Shown: piece by piece, positions 50,024 to 58,440 of the stretch
How positions within the stretch are numbered: the first letter of the stretch is position 1
How the letters are laid out: each line of letters opens with the position of its first letter
Assembly (NCBI RefSeq): GCF_018829635.1
Contig: NZ_JAHKKG010000010.1
Span: 310,001-374,000, forward strand
Source: Paractinoplanes bogorensis
GTDB taxonomy: Bacteria > Actinomycetota > Actinomycetes > Mycobacteriales > Micromonosporaceae
Length of the DNA stretch: 64,000 nt
Direction of reading: 5' to 3'
Notes under the pieces: model-generated
Seen by the model: only the letters and a program-made list of their open reading frames with translations
What the model was told of the DNA's origin: nothing
Databases searched by the model: none
Program-made: the position numbers and the translations under genes

Positions 50024-51664
50024 ATGAAGGTCGACCTGGGCGCCGTACAGGAAACGCTCCTGATTCCGTTGTACGGACGGGCCGTCGAGAGCGGCAAGAG
50101 CCGCCCGCTCGTCCGTGATCCTCGGGCCGCCGAGCTGGTCGCGGCGATCGACTACGACTTCGCGAAGTTCGACGGTGGCCGCAGCCTGATCGGTTCGGTG
50201 CTGCGCGGCATGGTGTTCGACCACTGGGTGCGCGAGTTCCTGACCGAGTTCCCGCACGGCACCGTGGTCGAGATCGGCGCCGGGCTGAACACCCGGTTCG
50301 AGCGCCTCGGCAACGGCACGGCCCACTGGGTCGAGCTCGATCTGCCCGACTCGATGGCCCTGCGCCGGCGGTTCTTCGCGGACTCCGAGCGGCGCACCAT
50401 GATCGCCGGGTCGGTGCTCGACGACGACTGGCTCGACACCGTGGCGTCCCGCCCGGGGCCGTACTTCTTCGTCGCCGAGGCGGTGCTCACCTATCTCGCC
50501 GAGGCGGACGCCCGGGCCGCCGTCGCCCGGATCGCCGAGCGGTTTCCGGACGGCCGGATCGCGTTCGACACCTGGGGCCGCTGGATCATCCGCAACCAGC
50601 ACCGGCACGACGCCCTGCGGAAGATGTCCGCGCCGCTGCAGTGGGCCTGCGACGACCCACATGCCGTCGAGAGCTGGCACCCGGGACTGCGGCTGCTCGA
50701 CTCGAGCACGGTCGGGGCACAATCCGCCGTACGCCGTACGCTTCCGATGCCGTACCGGGTGCTCATGCCCGCGCTGAAAGCGTTGCCGCAGACCCGCGCG
50801 TACCGGCTGAACCTTTACGGCACCGCGCACACGCAGGGACCGTCGAGCTGGGTGACCACGCGCGACGGGCGGCGTCTGCACACCGCGTCGCTGCCCGCTC
50901 CCCCGGCGAGCGACGCACCGACCGTCGTCTTCGAGGCGGGCGCGGCGGGCAGCCGCTCGTCGTGGGCGCTGGTGCAGCCGCTGGTGGCCCGGTTCGCACG
51001 GGCGGTCGTCTACGACCGGTCGGGGCTCGGCCGGTCCGCCCCCGACCCGCACGGCCGCACGCTCGACCGGATGGCCGACGACCTCAACGACCTGCTCGAC
51101 GGGATCGGGCCGGGGCCTTTCGTCCTGGCCGGGCACAGCGCCGGCGGCCCGATCGTGCGCCTGGCCGCCGCCCGCCGCCCGGACCGGATCGCCGGGCTCG
51201 TGCTCGTCGATCCGACCGACGAGGCGGCCACGGTCCTGTTCGGACGGACGTTCCGGCGCGCGGAGAAGCTGGCCGGGCCGGCCGGTCTGGTGCTGGCCCG
51301 GACCGGCCTGCTCCCGCGCCTGTACCGTTTCCTGCTCGACGCCGTCCCGGCCGACGTCCGGGCCGACATGGTCCGCGAAGCGTTCACGACCTCCGCCGTC
51401 CGCACCCAGATCGCGCAGGCGCGGACGTTCCTCGACGAGCTCGCCCTCTGGCGCGGCAACCCGCCCGGGCTCGGCGACATCCCGGTCACCGTCATCTCCG
51501 GCGGCCGGCCCGGCGACGGTATGAGCGCGTCAGTCCGGGCCGCGGCCAACGCCGCACACGCCGAGCGGGCCGGGCGCCACGTCGTCGCCGCGCGATCGGG
51601 CCACTACGTGCCGATCACCGAACCCGCCCTGATCGCCGACGAGATTCGCCGCCTCATCGGGTGA
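50024..51664 (+). CDS. Fusion of SAM-dependent methyltransferase and alpha/beta hydrolase
   Basis: 546 residues in one uninterrupted frame. Residues about 1-260 resemble polyketide-type O-methyltransferases of the leucine-carboxyl-methyltransferase family (TVVEIGAGLNTRFERL binds SAM; WVELDLPDSMALRR; YFFVAEAVLTYL; IAFDTWGRW). Residues about 275-546 are an alpha/beta hydrolase: oxyanion region VVFEAGAAGSRSSW, nucleophile in LAGHSAGGPIV and catalytic His in SGHYVPIT. The start ATG follows an iron-box-like palindrome by 4 bp. A role in siderophore or other iron-limited metabolism is possible. Its 3' end overlaps the convergent protease gene by 11 bp. Confidence 0.88.
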   Translation: MKVDLGAVQETLLIPLYGRAVESGKSRPLVRDPRAAELVAAIDYDFAKFDGGRSLIGSVLRGMVFDHWVREFLTEFPHGTVVEIGAGLNTRFERLGNGTAHWVELDLPDSMALRRRFFADSERRTMIAGSVLDDDWLDTVASRPGPYFFVAEAVLTYLAEADARAAVARIAERFPDGRIAFDTWGRWIIRNQHRHDALRKMSAPLQWACDDPHAVESWHPGLRLLDSSTVGAQSAVRRTLPMPYRVLMPALKALPQTRAYRLNLYGTAHTQGPSSWVTTRDGRRLHTASLPAPPASDAPTVVFEAGAAGSRSSWALVQPLVARFARAVVYDRSGLGRSAPDPHGRTLDRMADDLNDLLDGIGPGPFVLAGHSAGGPIVRLAAARRPDRIAGLVLVDPTDEAATVLFGRTFRRAEKLAGPAGLVLARTGLLPRLYRFLLDAVPADVRADMVREAFTTSAVRTQIAQARTFLDELALWRGNPPGLGDIPVTVISGGRPGDGMSASVRAAANAAHAERAGRHVVAARSGHYVPITEPALIADEIRRLIG

Positions 51665-53612
51665 CCCGGCACGTCGTGGTGGCTGTTGCGGCCGAGTCGC
51701 TCTCGGAGGTGACCGTCACCGAGGCACGGTTGCGACCGAAGAGCCACACGTCCACCGTGGACGACCGGCCGGCGGGGACTGCTGTCACCGTACGGGGAAG
51801 GCTTGCGCCCGGTGCGGTGACGCGGAAGACATCGGTGGCCGCGCCCGTGTTGCGGACCGGAATCGTGCAGCGCGCCCAGCCCGCAGAGTCGCGACGGGCC
51901 GTGGCCGGGAACGCGCGGACCGCACGGGTGGCCGGGCCGGCACCGTCGAGGGAGCGCACGGCTACATCGTACGAGAGAACGCCTTTGCGGTTGCGGGATC
52001 GGTCGAGAACGTAGAAGTGCAGGCGGTTCGCGGTGTCGACGTACTCGAAACGGCTCCCCGAACCCGTGCCCGCGTGGAAGAGGGCGTCGGACAGCTGCCG
52101 GTAGTCGCCGATTGTCATCTTCTGCGGGGTGCCGTCCGGGAGCACGAAGTCAACCTTGTCAATGTCCTGCGGGTTGGCGTCGATCGTCCAGATGAACGGG
52201 GCGGCGTCGGCGTTCTTGGTCTTGGCCAGCAGCACGCCGGAGTCGGGGGTGAAGCTGTCGAAGCCCATCCGGTCGACGACCTCGAGCGTGTAGTTGTCGT
52301 AACCGCCGCCGTCGCAGAGGGGGTCGTTGCACGCGGGCGAGCGGTCACCGCCGTCGAGGGTCACGTTGATGCCGCCCGACCCGGCCGAGCGGGCCGTCAC
52401 CTGCGTCACGACCAGGCCCGAGGTAGCCAGCGCGTCGCGGGACAGGTTGAGGACCGGGCCGGCGATGCCGAGCTTCATCTTGTTGCGCAGCATGTGCTGG
52501 GCGCCCATCGACGAGCCGGCCGTGCCCGGGATCAGCCAGCGGCTGTGCGGGCCACCGGGTCCGTTGAAGGTGCCGCGGCTGAGCATCTCCCACGGGCCGC
52601 TGTAGTCGCGGCGGGCCGGGATCCCGTACGGGTTGTTGTAGTTGTCACCGACCCCGAGGATGTGGCTGAACTCGTGCGCGTAGGTCGACATGCCCGAACT
52701 CTCGGCCTGCAGTGAGCTGCCCTGGGTGGCGTTGGGCCAGATGTTGGCCGACGCCTGCCACGAGGTCCAGTCGACGTAGCGGGTGGCGTTCCAGTTGGGC
52801 AGCGCGGTGTCCGGCGGTCCCCAGTCGTCGGTGACGTCCTCTTTGGTGGTGAACTTCATCGGCCCGAACTCCTGCCAGGTCGCCGACTCGTCCTGCCCGG
52901 CCGACAGGTAGAACACGAAGTCGTACCGGGCGACCTCGGCCTCCCCGACGGCGGCGACCCAGGCCGCGCGGGCGTCGGTGCGCAGGTTCCGGTTGCAGGT
53001 GTCGCCGGCCGGGCAGCCCGCGCCGCGCTGGAACTGGCCCTCGATGCCGTACTCGTGACTCTTGGACGGCATCTGGTAGACCCCGAACGCGCTCAGCTCG
53101 ATGCCGAACTTCCCGAGCGAGTCCTCCATCCAGTACTCGTGGATGGTGTGCCCGCGGTTGAGCGCCCCCGGCTTGTTGAGGAAGTCGCGATAGAACCCGG
53201 GAACGTCATTCCGAGCAAGATTCTGTACGCCGGACGGGTTGCCGTAGATCGTGGAGCCGGCCGGCTGCGTGACCACGAACGGCTGGTTCGGGTAGTCGAC
53301 GAGCACGAGCGCACCGTTGAAGTTGCGCTCCGACCCCCGTACGGACGGGTCGGCCCACTTCGTACCCGGCACCGGTTTGTAGTCGTCCCAGGTCATCGTG
53401 TCGGGCAACTCGTACCGCTGCGGGTCGATCGGCTGCGGACCGCTCTTCCCGTTCAGCGCCACCGCCTCGTCGACCTGCCAGGGCTGGGTCTGCGGCCAGT
53501 GCCGCTTGCGCCACGGGGTGTCCGGCGGCGCGGCCGAGGCCGGTGCGGCGACGAAGGCACCGGCCAGCAGCATCACGGACATGACCGAAACCAGCCGCCG
53601 CACACTCGTCAT
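51654..53612 (-). CDS. Secreted M6-like metalloprotease
   Basis: 652 residues. A Sec signal ends near PASAAPP. The zinc motif is HEFSHILGVGD with His313 and His317, preceded by the substrate-groove region SSGMSTYA. M6/immune-inhibitor-A-like features are FNGALVLVDYPNQPF and GPWEMLSRGTFNGPGG. The last 150 residues are beta-rich and may bind a surface. No RBS is obvious at the ATG. It is convergent with the fusion gene and divergent from the GH26-like gene. The I36-type inhibitor at 37281 could be relevant to it. Confidence 0.88.
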   Translation of the reverse strand: MTSVRRLVSVMSVMLLAGAFVAAPASAAPPDTPWRKRHWPQTQPWQVDEAVALNGKSGPQPIDPQRYELPDTMTWDDYKPVPGTKWADPSVRGSERNFNGALVLVDYPNQPFVVTQPAGSTIYGNPSGVQNLARNDVPGFYRDFLNKPGALNRGHTIHEYWMEDSLGKFGIELSAFGVYQMPSKSHEYGIEGQFQRGAGCPAGDTCNRNLRTDARAAWVAAVGEAEVARYDFVFYLSAGQDESATWQEFGPMKFTTKEDVTDDWGPPDTALPNWNATRYVDWTSWQASANIWPNATQGSSLQAESSGMSTYAHEFSHILGVGDNYNNPYGIPARRDYSGPWEMLSRGTFNGPGGPHSRWLIPGTAGSSMGAQHMLRNKMKLGIAGPVLNLSRDALATSGLVVTQVTARSAGSGGINVTLDGGDRSPACNDPLCDGGGYDNYTLEVVDRMGFDSFTPDSGVLLAKTKNADAAPFIWTIDANPQDIDKVDFVLPDGTPQKMTIGDYRQLSDALFHAGTGSGSRFEYVDTANRLHFYVLDRSRNRKGVLSYDVAVRSLDGAGPATRAVRAFPATARRDSAGWARCTIPVRNTGAATDVFRVTAPGASLPRTVTAVPAGRSSTVDVWLFGRNRASVTVTSESDSAATATTTCRVTR

Positions 53613-53762
53613 GCCGCCATCCTGACAAATGCATCGACGCATATCAATGAGTCTTTCGAAACGTCTGGGTCACCGCTCCGGTGCGGGCCTAGGGTCGCCG
53701 CAGTCCCGGCGGTCGACCTGCGGTCATCGCGGTCGGCCGCCGCCGGCATCCGAGGAGACCCC

Positions 53763-55400
53763 GTGCCGAAACACCTTTTCCGCCGTACGGCGGTGGCCGT
53801 GGCCGCTGCTCTGCTGACTACCGCCGCATTGGCCGTCGCACCGCACCCGGCCGAGGCCGGTCGCCCCCTGTCGGCCCGGAACCTGCCGTCCGGCGGTCGC
53901 GTGCTGTTCTACATGGGACAGGACAGCACCACCCTGGGCGACTTCCGCGACGACGTGCTCGACACCGACCCCCGGTTCCCCCGTCCGGCCGGCGTCACGC
54001 TCTACACCAATCTGGTCGGCGCGCCGATGAGCGGGATGTTCCAGCCCACCGACTACGGCTCGGGCGAGAACGACTTCCCGGCCACCATCAACGAGTTCGG
54101 CGGCGGGCTGGCCGTCGGCCTGTACCTGTCCGACCCGGCGCAGACGCCGCTGAAGGCGTACGCGGGAACGGGCGACGCCGCCACCGTGGCCCGCTACCGG
54201 AAGTGGCTCGACGAGTTCCTCACCTATCTCGACCGCACCGGGCGGGAGGTGTTCCTGCGGATCGGCTACGAGTTCGACGGGGCCTGGAACGCGTACGACC
54301 CCGAGCTCTACAAGCAGGCCTACCGCTACATCGCCCGCCGCATCGACCAGCTCGGCGCGCGCCGGATCGCGACCGTCTGGCAGACCGCGTCGTGGCCGCG
54401 GGTCGAGAAGGCGCCCTTCGACGCGACCGCCGCCGGCCACTGGGACCGCTGGTACCCGGGCGACGCCTACGTCGACTGGGCCGGGCTGTCGCATTTCTAC
54501 GGCGAGCAGTTCGACCGCTACCAGTGGGGTTGCGAGAAGCCGGAGAACATCGCGTCGACGCCACTGCGGGTGCAGCAGTCCCTGCTCGACTTCGCCCGCC
54601 GGCACCGCAAGCCGGTGTTCGTCTCCGAGTCCGCTCCCCAGGGTTTCGACCTCGAGAACAAGACGGCCGGCTGCATTTTCGCCGACCCGGCGACCGGCGG
54701 CCCGCACGCCACCGTGCCGGTCACCGCCCAGCAGATCTGGGACACCTGGTACGGCCCCTACTTCCGGTTCGTCGAGCGCAACCGCGACATCATCCGCGGC
54801 GTCGCCTACATCAACACGGACTGGAAGTCGCAGTCGATGTGGAACTGCCGACCGGGCTCCTGCGCCAACGGCTACTGGGGCGACAGTCGCGTCCAGGCCG
54901 ACCCGCTGATCCTGGCGAGATTCAAGAACGAGATCAGCAGGTCCCTGTACGAACACGGCCCGCGCCGCGCCCGCCCGTTCGAGGCACCCGACTTCTCCGG
55001 GCCGGGCCGTTCCGAGGCCGAGTACGCCGACCTGCCCCACGGCGGCACCACCGGCATCGCGATCGCCGACCCGACCGCCTCGAACGACCGGACCGCACTG
55101 ATCTACGCCAACGGCGCCTCGCTCGCGTTCGACCATGTCGCCGGCGGCACCGCGCTCGGCCTGCGCTACGCCACGACCACGGACAACGTGAACCTGACCG
55201 TACTGGTCAACGGCGTCGCCCGGCACAGCGTGGCCCTGCCGAACCGGGGCGCGGCCACCAACTGGGCCGACGTGACCCTCCCGGTGCCGGTCCCACGCGA
55301 CGCGACGGTGACGCTGCGTCTGGACAGCGGCGACGTGGTGTGGATCGATTACCTCACTCCGGGGCAGCGGCACGACACTATCCGTCGACCATTTTCATAA
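53763..55400 (+). CDS. Secreted glycoside hydrolase (GH26-like) with C-terminal carbohydrate-binding region
   Basis: 545 residues from a GTG with GAGGAG upstream. A Sec signal ends near HPAEAGRP. The catalytic domain (about 45-390) has RIGYEFDGAWN with the likely acid/base Glu and KPVFVSESAPQG with the likely nucleophile Glu, as in GH26-like enzymes that cut beta-mannan or related glycans. Residues about 400-545 are a beta-sandwich (YADLPHGGTTGIAIAD, FDHVAGGTALGLRYATTTDN) like CBM35-type modules. The GH assignment is by pattern only. The stop codon overlaps a short inverted repeat (TAAGGGA/TCCCTTA, 55398-55423). Confidence 0.85.
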   Translation: MPKHLFRRTAVAVAAALLTTAALAVAPHPAEAGRPLSARNLPSGGRVLFYMGQDSTTLGDFRDDVLDTDPRFPRPAGVTLYTNLVGAPMSGMFQPTDYGSGENDFPATINEFGGGLAVGLYLSDPAQTPLKAYAGTGDAATVARYRKWLDEFLTYLDRTGREVFLRIGYEFDGAWNAYDPELYKQAYRYIARRIDQLGARRIATVWQTASWPRVEKAPFDATAAGHWDRWYPGDAYVDWAGLSHFYGEQFDRYQWGCEKPENIASTPLRVQQSLLDFARRHRKPVFVSESAPQGFDLENKTAGCIFADPATGGPHATVPVTAQQIWDTWYGPYFRFVERNRDIIRGVAYINTDWKSQSMWNCRPGSCANGYWGDSRVQADPLILARFKNEISRSLYEHGPRRARPFEAPDFSGPGRSEAEYADLPHGGTTGIAIADPTASNDRTALIYANGASLAFDHVAGGTALGLRYATTTDNVNLTVLVNGVARHSVALPNRGAATNWADVTLPVPVPRDATVTLRLDSGDVVWIDYLTPGQRHDTIRRPFS

Positions 55401-55468
55401 GGGAGTCTTACGAATTTCCCTTAAGGCCACCGACCACCAAACACCAGGTCACGGCGTACGGGCAATTC

Positions 55469-55497
55469 TTGACACCTTCTTAAGTGATACGCAGACT
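55469..55497 (+). promoter_or_regulatory. Candidate promoter of the S1 protease gene
   Basis: TTGACA at 55469-55474 is a perfect -35 box, rare in this GC-rich window. Seventeen bases on lies CAGACT (55492-55497), a weak -10. An AT-rich stretch (CTTCTTAAGTGATA) sits between. The leader to the TTG start is about 60 bases. Confidence 0.4.
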
Positions 55498-55561
55498 TCA
55501 ATGCGAGTGGGCGGACCTATCTGCTCACGTTCCCCCCAGAATCCCCCACGAGGAGCTCCCC

Positions 55562-57142
55562 TTGGCTCGCCCGTACCGGTGGATGGCGGTGGCCGCGGTT
55601 GCGGTGACCGCGGTCGGCCTGACCCCCCTGATCAGCTTCGCTGACGACAAACCCGAGCCCACGGCCTATCCCCGGGTCGACGTGCCGCAGACGCTGGACC
55701 TGCCGGCCGGTGTGGTCAAGGCGATGAAGCGCGACCTCAAGCTCACCTCGGACGAGCAGGTCGCCGAGCGACTCCGCACCGAGGCCGCGGCCCCGATCGT
55801 GCAGAAGCGCCTGAAGGCGAAGCTGGGCAACGCGTACGGCGGTGCCTGGATCAAGAAGGGCGACGAGCGGCTCACCGTCGCCGTCACCTCCGAGGCGGCC
55901 GCCAAGCAGGTCCGCGCCGAGGGCGCCGAGGCCGAGATCGTCGACCGCGGGGAGAGCGCGCTCGCGGCCGACCGCGCGAAGCTCGACAAGCGCGGCGCGA
56001 AGGCGGACGACGCCATCCGGACCTGGCGCATCGACCCGGCGACCAACAGCGTCGTCGTCTCCGTGAAGCCGGGCGCCGAGGCCGAGGCCCGCGCGTTCGC
56101 CGAGGCCAGCGGTGTCTCCGACATCACCATCGAGACCGCCGCGATCGCGCCGAAGCCGGTCTACGACATCCGCGGCGGCGACCAGTACGTGATCAACGGC
56201 AACACGCTGTGCTCGGTCGGCTTCCCGGCCCGCCGCGGCGGCGCGCCCGGCTTCGTCACCGCCGGTCACTGCGGCGGCCGGGGCGCCCCGGTCAAGGGCT
56301 TCAACAACGTCGACCTGGGCAGCTTCCAGGAGTCGGAGTTCCCGAACACCGACATGGCGTACGTGGCGGCCAACGGCAACTGGACCCCGCAGCCGTGGGT
56401 CAACAACTACGCCGGTGGCAACGTGATCGTGGCCGGCTCGAACGACGCCGCCATCGGCTCGTCGATCTGCCGCTCGGGCCGCACCTCGTCGTGGACCTGC
56501 GGCACCCTGCAGGGCCGCAACGAGACGATCAACTACTCGAACGGCCCGGTGTACGGCATGAGCCGGATGAGCGCCTGCGCCAACCCGGGTGACTCGGGTG
56601 GTTCGGTCATCGCCGGCAACCAGGCCCAGGGCGTCACCTCGGGCATCTCCGGCGGCTGTGGCTCGGCCAACCCGCAGACCTGGTTCCAGCCGGTCAACCC
56701 GATCCTGTCGCGCTGGGGCATCGCCCTGGTCACCAGCGGCGGCGGCACCGGCGGCGGTGCGGGCGGCGCGGTCATCAGCGCGCTCAACGGCCGTTGCCTG
56801 GACATTCCGAACGGCAACTTCTCCGACGGCGTACGGGTCCAGATGTGGAACTGCAACGGCTCGGCCGCCCAGAAGTGGGAGTTCGTCAACGGCACCCTGC
56901 GTACGGGCAACAACAAGTGCCTGGACGTGGCGTGGGGCTCGACCGCCAACGGCGCGATCCTGCAGATCGTCGGCTGCTCGGGCAACCCGGCCCAGCAGTG
57001 GGTGCTGTCGGCCGCCGGTGACCTGGTGAACCCGCAGGCCAACAAGTGCGCCGACATCGAGGCGTGGAACCCCAACGACGGCGCCACGCTGGTGCTGTGG
57101 GAGTGCCACGGCGGCGCGAACCAGAAGTGGCGCCGCGGCTAG
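55562..57142 (+). CDS. Secreted S1 serine protease (alpha-lytic/streptogrisin type) with ricin-type lectin domain
   Basis: 526 residues from a TTG with GAGGAGC upstream. A signal ends near ISFADDK; a prodomain (about 40-190) with VVVSVKPGAEAEARAFAE follows. The protease has His236 (VTAGHCGG), Asp264 (NTDMAYV) and Ser345 (NPGDSGGSV), plus three disulfide-type Cys pairs. After a Gly linker, residues about 400-526 are a ricin-B lectin with QKWEF, QQWVL and QKWRR motifs, which would bind sugars. It is a monocistronic unit closed by a strong terminator. Confidence 0.95.
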   Translation: MARPYRWMAVAAVAVTAVGLTPLISFADDKPEPTAYPRVDVPQTLDLPAGVVKAMKRDLKLTSDEQVAERLRTEAAAPIVQKRLKAKLGNAYGGAWIKKGDERLTVAVTSEAAAKQVRAEGAEAEIVDRGESALAADRAKLDKRGAKADDAIRTWRIDPATNSVVVSVKPGAEAEARAFAEASGVSDITIETAAIAPKPVYDIRGGDQYVINGNTLCSVGFPARRGGAPGFVTAGHCGGRGAPVKGFNNVDLGSFQESEFPNTDMAYVAANGNWTPQPWVNNYAGGNVIVAGSNDAAIGSSICRSGRTSSWTCGTLQGRNETINYSNGPVYGMSRMSACANPGDSGGSVIAGNQAQGVTSGISGGCGSANPQTWFQPVNPILSRWGIALVTSGGGTGGGAGGAVISALNGRCLDIPNGNFSDGVRVQMWNCNGSAAQKWEFVNGTLRTGNNKCLDVAWGSTANGAILQIVGCSGNPAQQWVLSAAGDLVNPQANKCADIEAWNPNDGATLVLWECHGGANQKWRRG

Positions 57143-57158
57143 TCCGGATTTCATCGGG

Positions 57159-57197
57159 GCGGGCCGGCCGTGTTTCGACACGGCCGGCCCGCTTTTT
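57159..57197. terminator. Strong intrinsic terminator with UUCG loop
   Basis: GCGGGCCGGCCGTGT (57159-57173), loop TTCG, ACACGGCCGGCCCGC (57178-57192), then TTTTT (57193-57197). The 15-bp stem is perfect. It ends the S1 protease transcript and, being between convergent genes, may also stop the minus-strand transcript. Confidence 0.93.
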
Positions 57198-57199
57198 CG

Positions 57200-57640
57200 T
57201 CAGCGCGGGAGCCGCTTGCCGGCCAGCAGGCGACGGCCCGCCTCGACCTTGGCGTCGGTGGGATCCCGGTAGTGCCACAGGCGGGCCAGGCGCTCGGCAT
57301 CCGGCCAGCTGTATCCGGCCGCGAAGAAGGCGTCCATCTCGGCCTGACCGGGCGGCGGCGTCTCGGACGGCAACGTCTCGGACGGCGAGGGCAGGCGGGT
57401 CGGTACTTCCACCACCCGCGACGCGACCGCCGGCGACGGCGCCACGACCGCGGTTCCGCCCTGCAGGAACCCGTGCATCTGGACCACGCCGGCCAGGGCC
57501 CCGGCCCCCAGCAGGGCACCGCCGGCCGACTGCACGATCCGCCGCCGCAGCCGGTAGGTGCGGCTCAGCTCCTGGATCCGGGCATACACCCGCGCTGGAT
57601 CCGTCGGCAGATTCTCTCCCTCCGCCATACCTTCACGCAT
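57200..57640 (-). CDS. Small single-pass membrane protein of unknown function
   Basis: About 146 residues (ATG at 57640; another ATG at 57628 lies one base behind GAAGG). The N-terminal 40 residues are soluble (PARVYARIQELSRTYRLRRR), then one membrane helix (SAGGALLGAGALAGVVQMHGF), a Pro/Ser-rich linker and a short end AEMDAFFAAGYSWPDAERLARLW. This layout resembles small partner proteins of ECF sigma factors, but no sigma gene is adjacent. Function unknown. Confidence 0.65.
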   Translation of the reverse strand: MREGMAEGENLPTDPARVYARIQELSRTYRLRRRIVQSAGGALLGAGALAGVVQMHGFLQGGTAVVAPSPAVASRVVEVPTRLPSPSETLPSETPPPGQAEMDAFFAAGYSWPDAERLARLWHYRDPTDAKVEAGRRLLAGKRLPR

Positions 57641-57676
57641 ACGTTCGTCGAACCGGGTCACACCTACGAAAACGCA

Positions 57677-57712
57677 GGTGATCAGGATTCTGTGCACTCG
57701 CCGGTGATCAGG
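57677..57712. repeat. Short direct repeat in the gap before the copper operon
   Basis: GGTGATCAGG occurs at 57677-57686 and 57703-57712, 26 bp apart. The gap 57641-57903 holds no gene. The repeat could be an operator for the small membrane protein gene or for the copper operon, or chance. Confidence 0.5.
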
Positions 57713-57839
57713 TATCGCGTCTGCAACTGGTGGCCGGGTGCGACGCCGTGCTTCCGGTCCAGCTAGGCCGTACGAGAAGGGGCGCGGGGTGGTGCGAAGA
57801 CTCACCGCCCGGGGCGGTACTCCGAAAAGCGCCGGGGTG

Positions 57840-57855
57840 CCGGGAACTTTCCCGG
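57840..57855. promoter_or_regulatory. Candidate operator before the copper operon
   Basis: CCGGGAACTTTCCCGG is a near-perfect palindrome (7-bp arms, one central mismatch) 49 bp before the PCu(A)C start. It does not match the CsoR consensus. Listed because it is the clearest dyad in the promoter region. Confidence 0.35.
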
Positions 57856-57903
57856 CCCGGGACCGGACCAATGCTCCGTCGTCCTCTTCGAGAAACGGAC
57901 ATC

Positions 57904-58440
57904 ATGCGAAACGTTCGCACCTGGGCCGCAGTAGTGCTGGCCGGCGCACTGACCACCCTCGGCCTCGCCGGTTGCGGCGGCACCGACGCCGCGGGCAGCG
58001 GCACGCCCACCCCGGCCCCGTCGGCCGCCGCGACCGTGACGGTCAAGGACCCGTGGGTGAAGGCGGGCCCGGCGGGTGAGATGACCGCCGCCTTCGGCAC
58101 CCTGGTCAACGGCACCGACGCCGACATCACGATCACCTCCGCCGAGTCTCCGGACTCCCCGCTGGAGCTGCACGAGATGACGATGAAGGACGGCAAGATG
58201 GTGATGCAGCCCAAGGAGGGCGGCTTCGTCATCAAGGCCAAGGGCACCCACGAGCTGTCGCCCGGCGGTGACCACCTGATGCTGATGAAGCCGGCCAAGG
58301 CCATCGAGCCCGGCGACGAGCTCACGTTCACGCTGAAGCTGGCCGACGGCGCGACCGTCCCGTTCACCGCGATCGCCAAGCCCTTCGCGGGCGCCGAGGA
58401 GAGCTACGCCCCCAGCGACATGGGAAGCATGGCGCCGTGA
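57904..58440 (+). CDS. Copper chaperone PCu(A)C lipoprotein
   Basis: 178 residues. Lipobox LAGC (Cys24), then a short linker and the PCu(A)C domain with the copper ligands His90, Met101, His124 and Met126 (LHEMTMKDGKM and GDHLMLM), close to the H-x10-M-x21-H-x-M pattern. It carries Cu(I) outside the membrane. It is the first of three genes joined by GTGA overlaps, followed by a DyP peroxidase and a CopC protein, and probably supplies copper to an exported enzyme such as an LPMO or a copper oxidase. Confidence 0.92.
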   Translation: MRNVRTWAAVVLAGALTTLGLAGCGGTDAAGSGTPTPAPSAAATVTVKDPWVKAGPAGEMTAAFGTLVNGTDADITITSAESPDSPLELHEMTMKDGKMVMQPKEGGFVIKAKGTHELSPGGDHLMLMKPAKAIEPGDELTFTLKLADGATVPFTAIAKPFAGAEESYAPSDMGSMAP

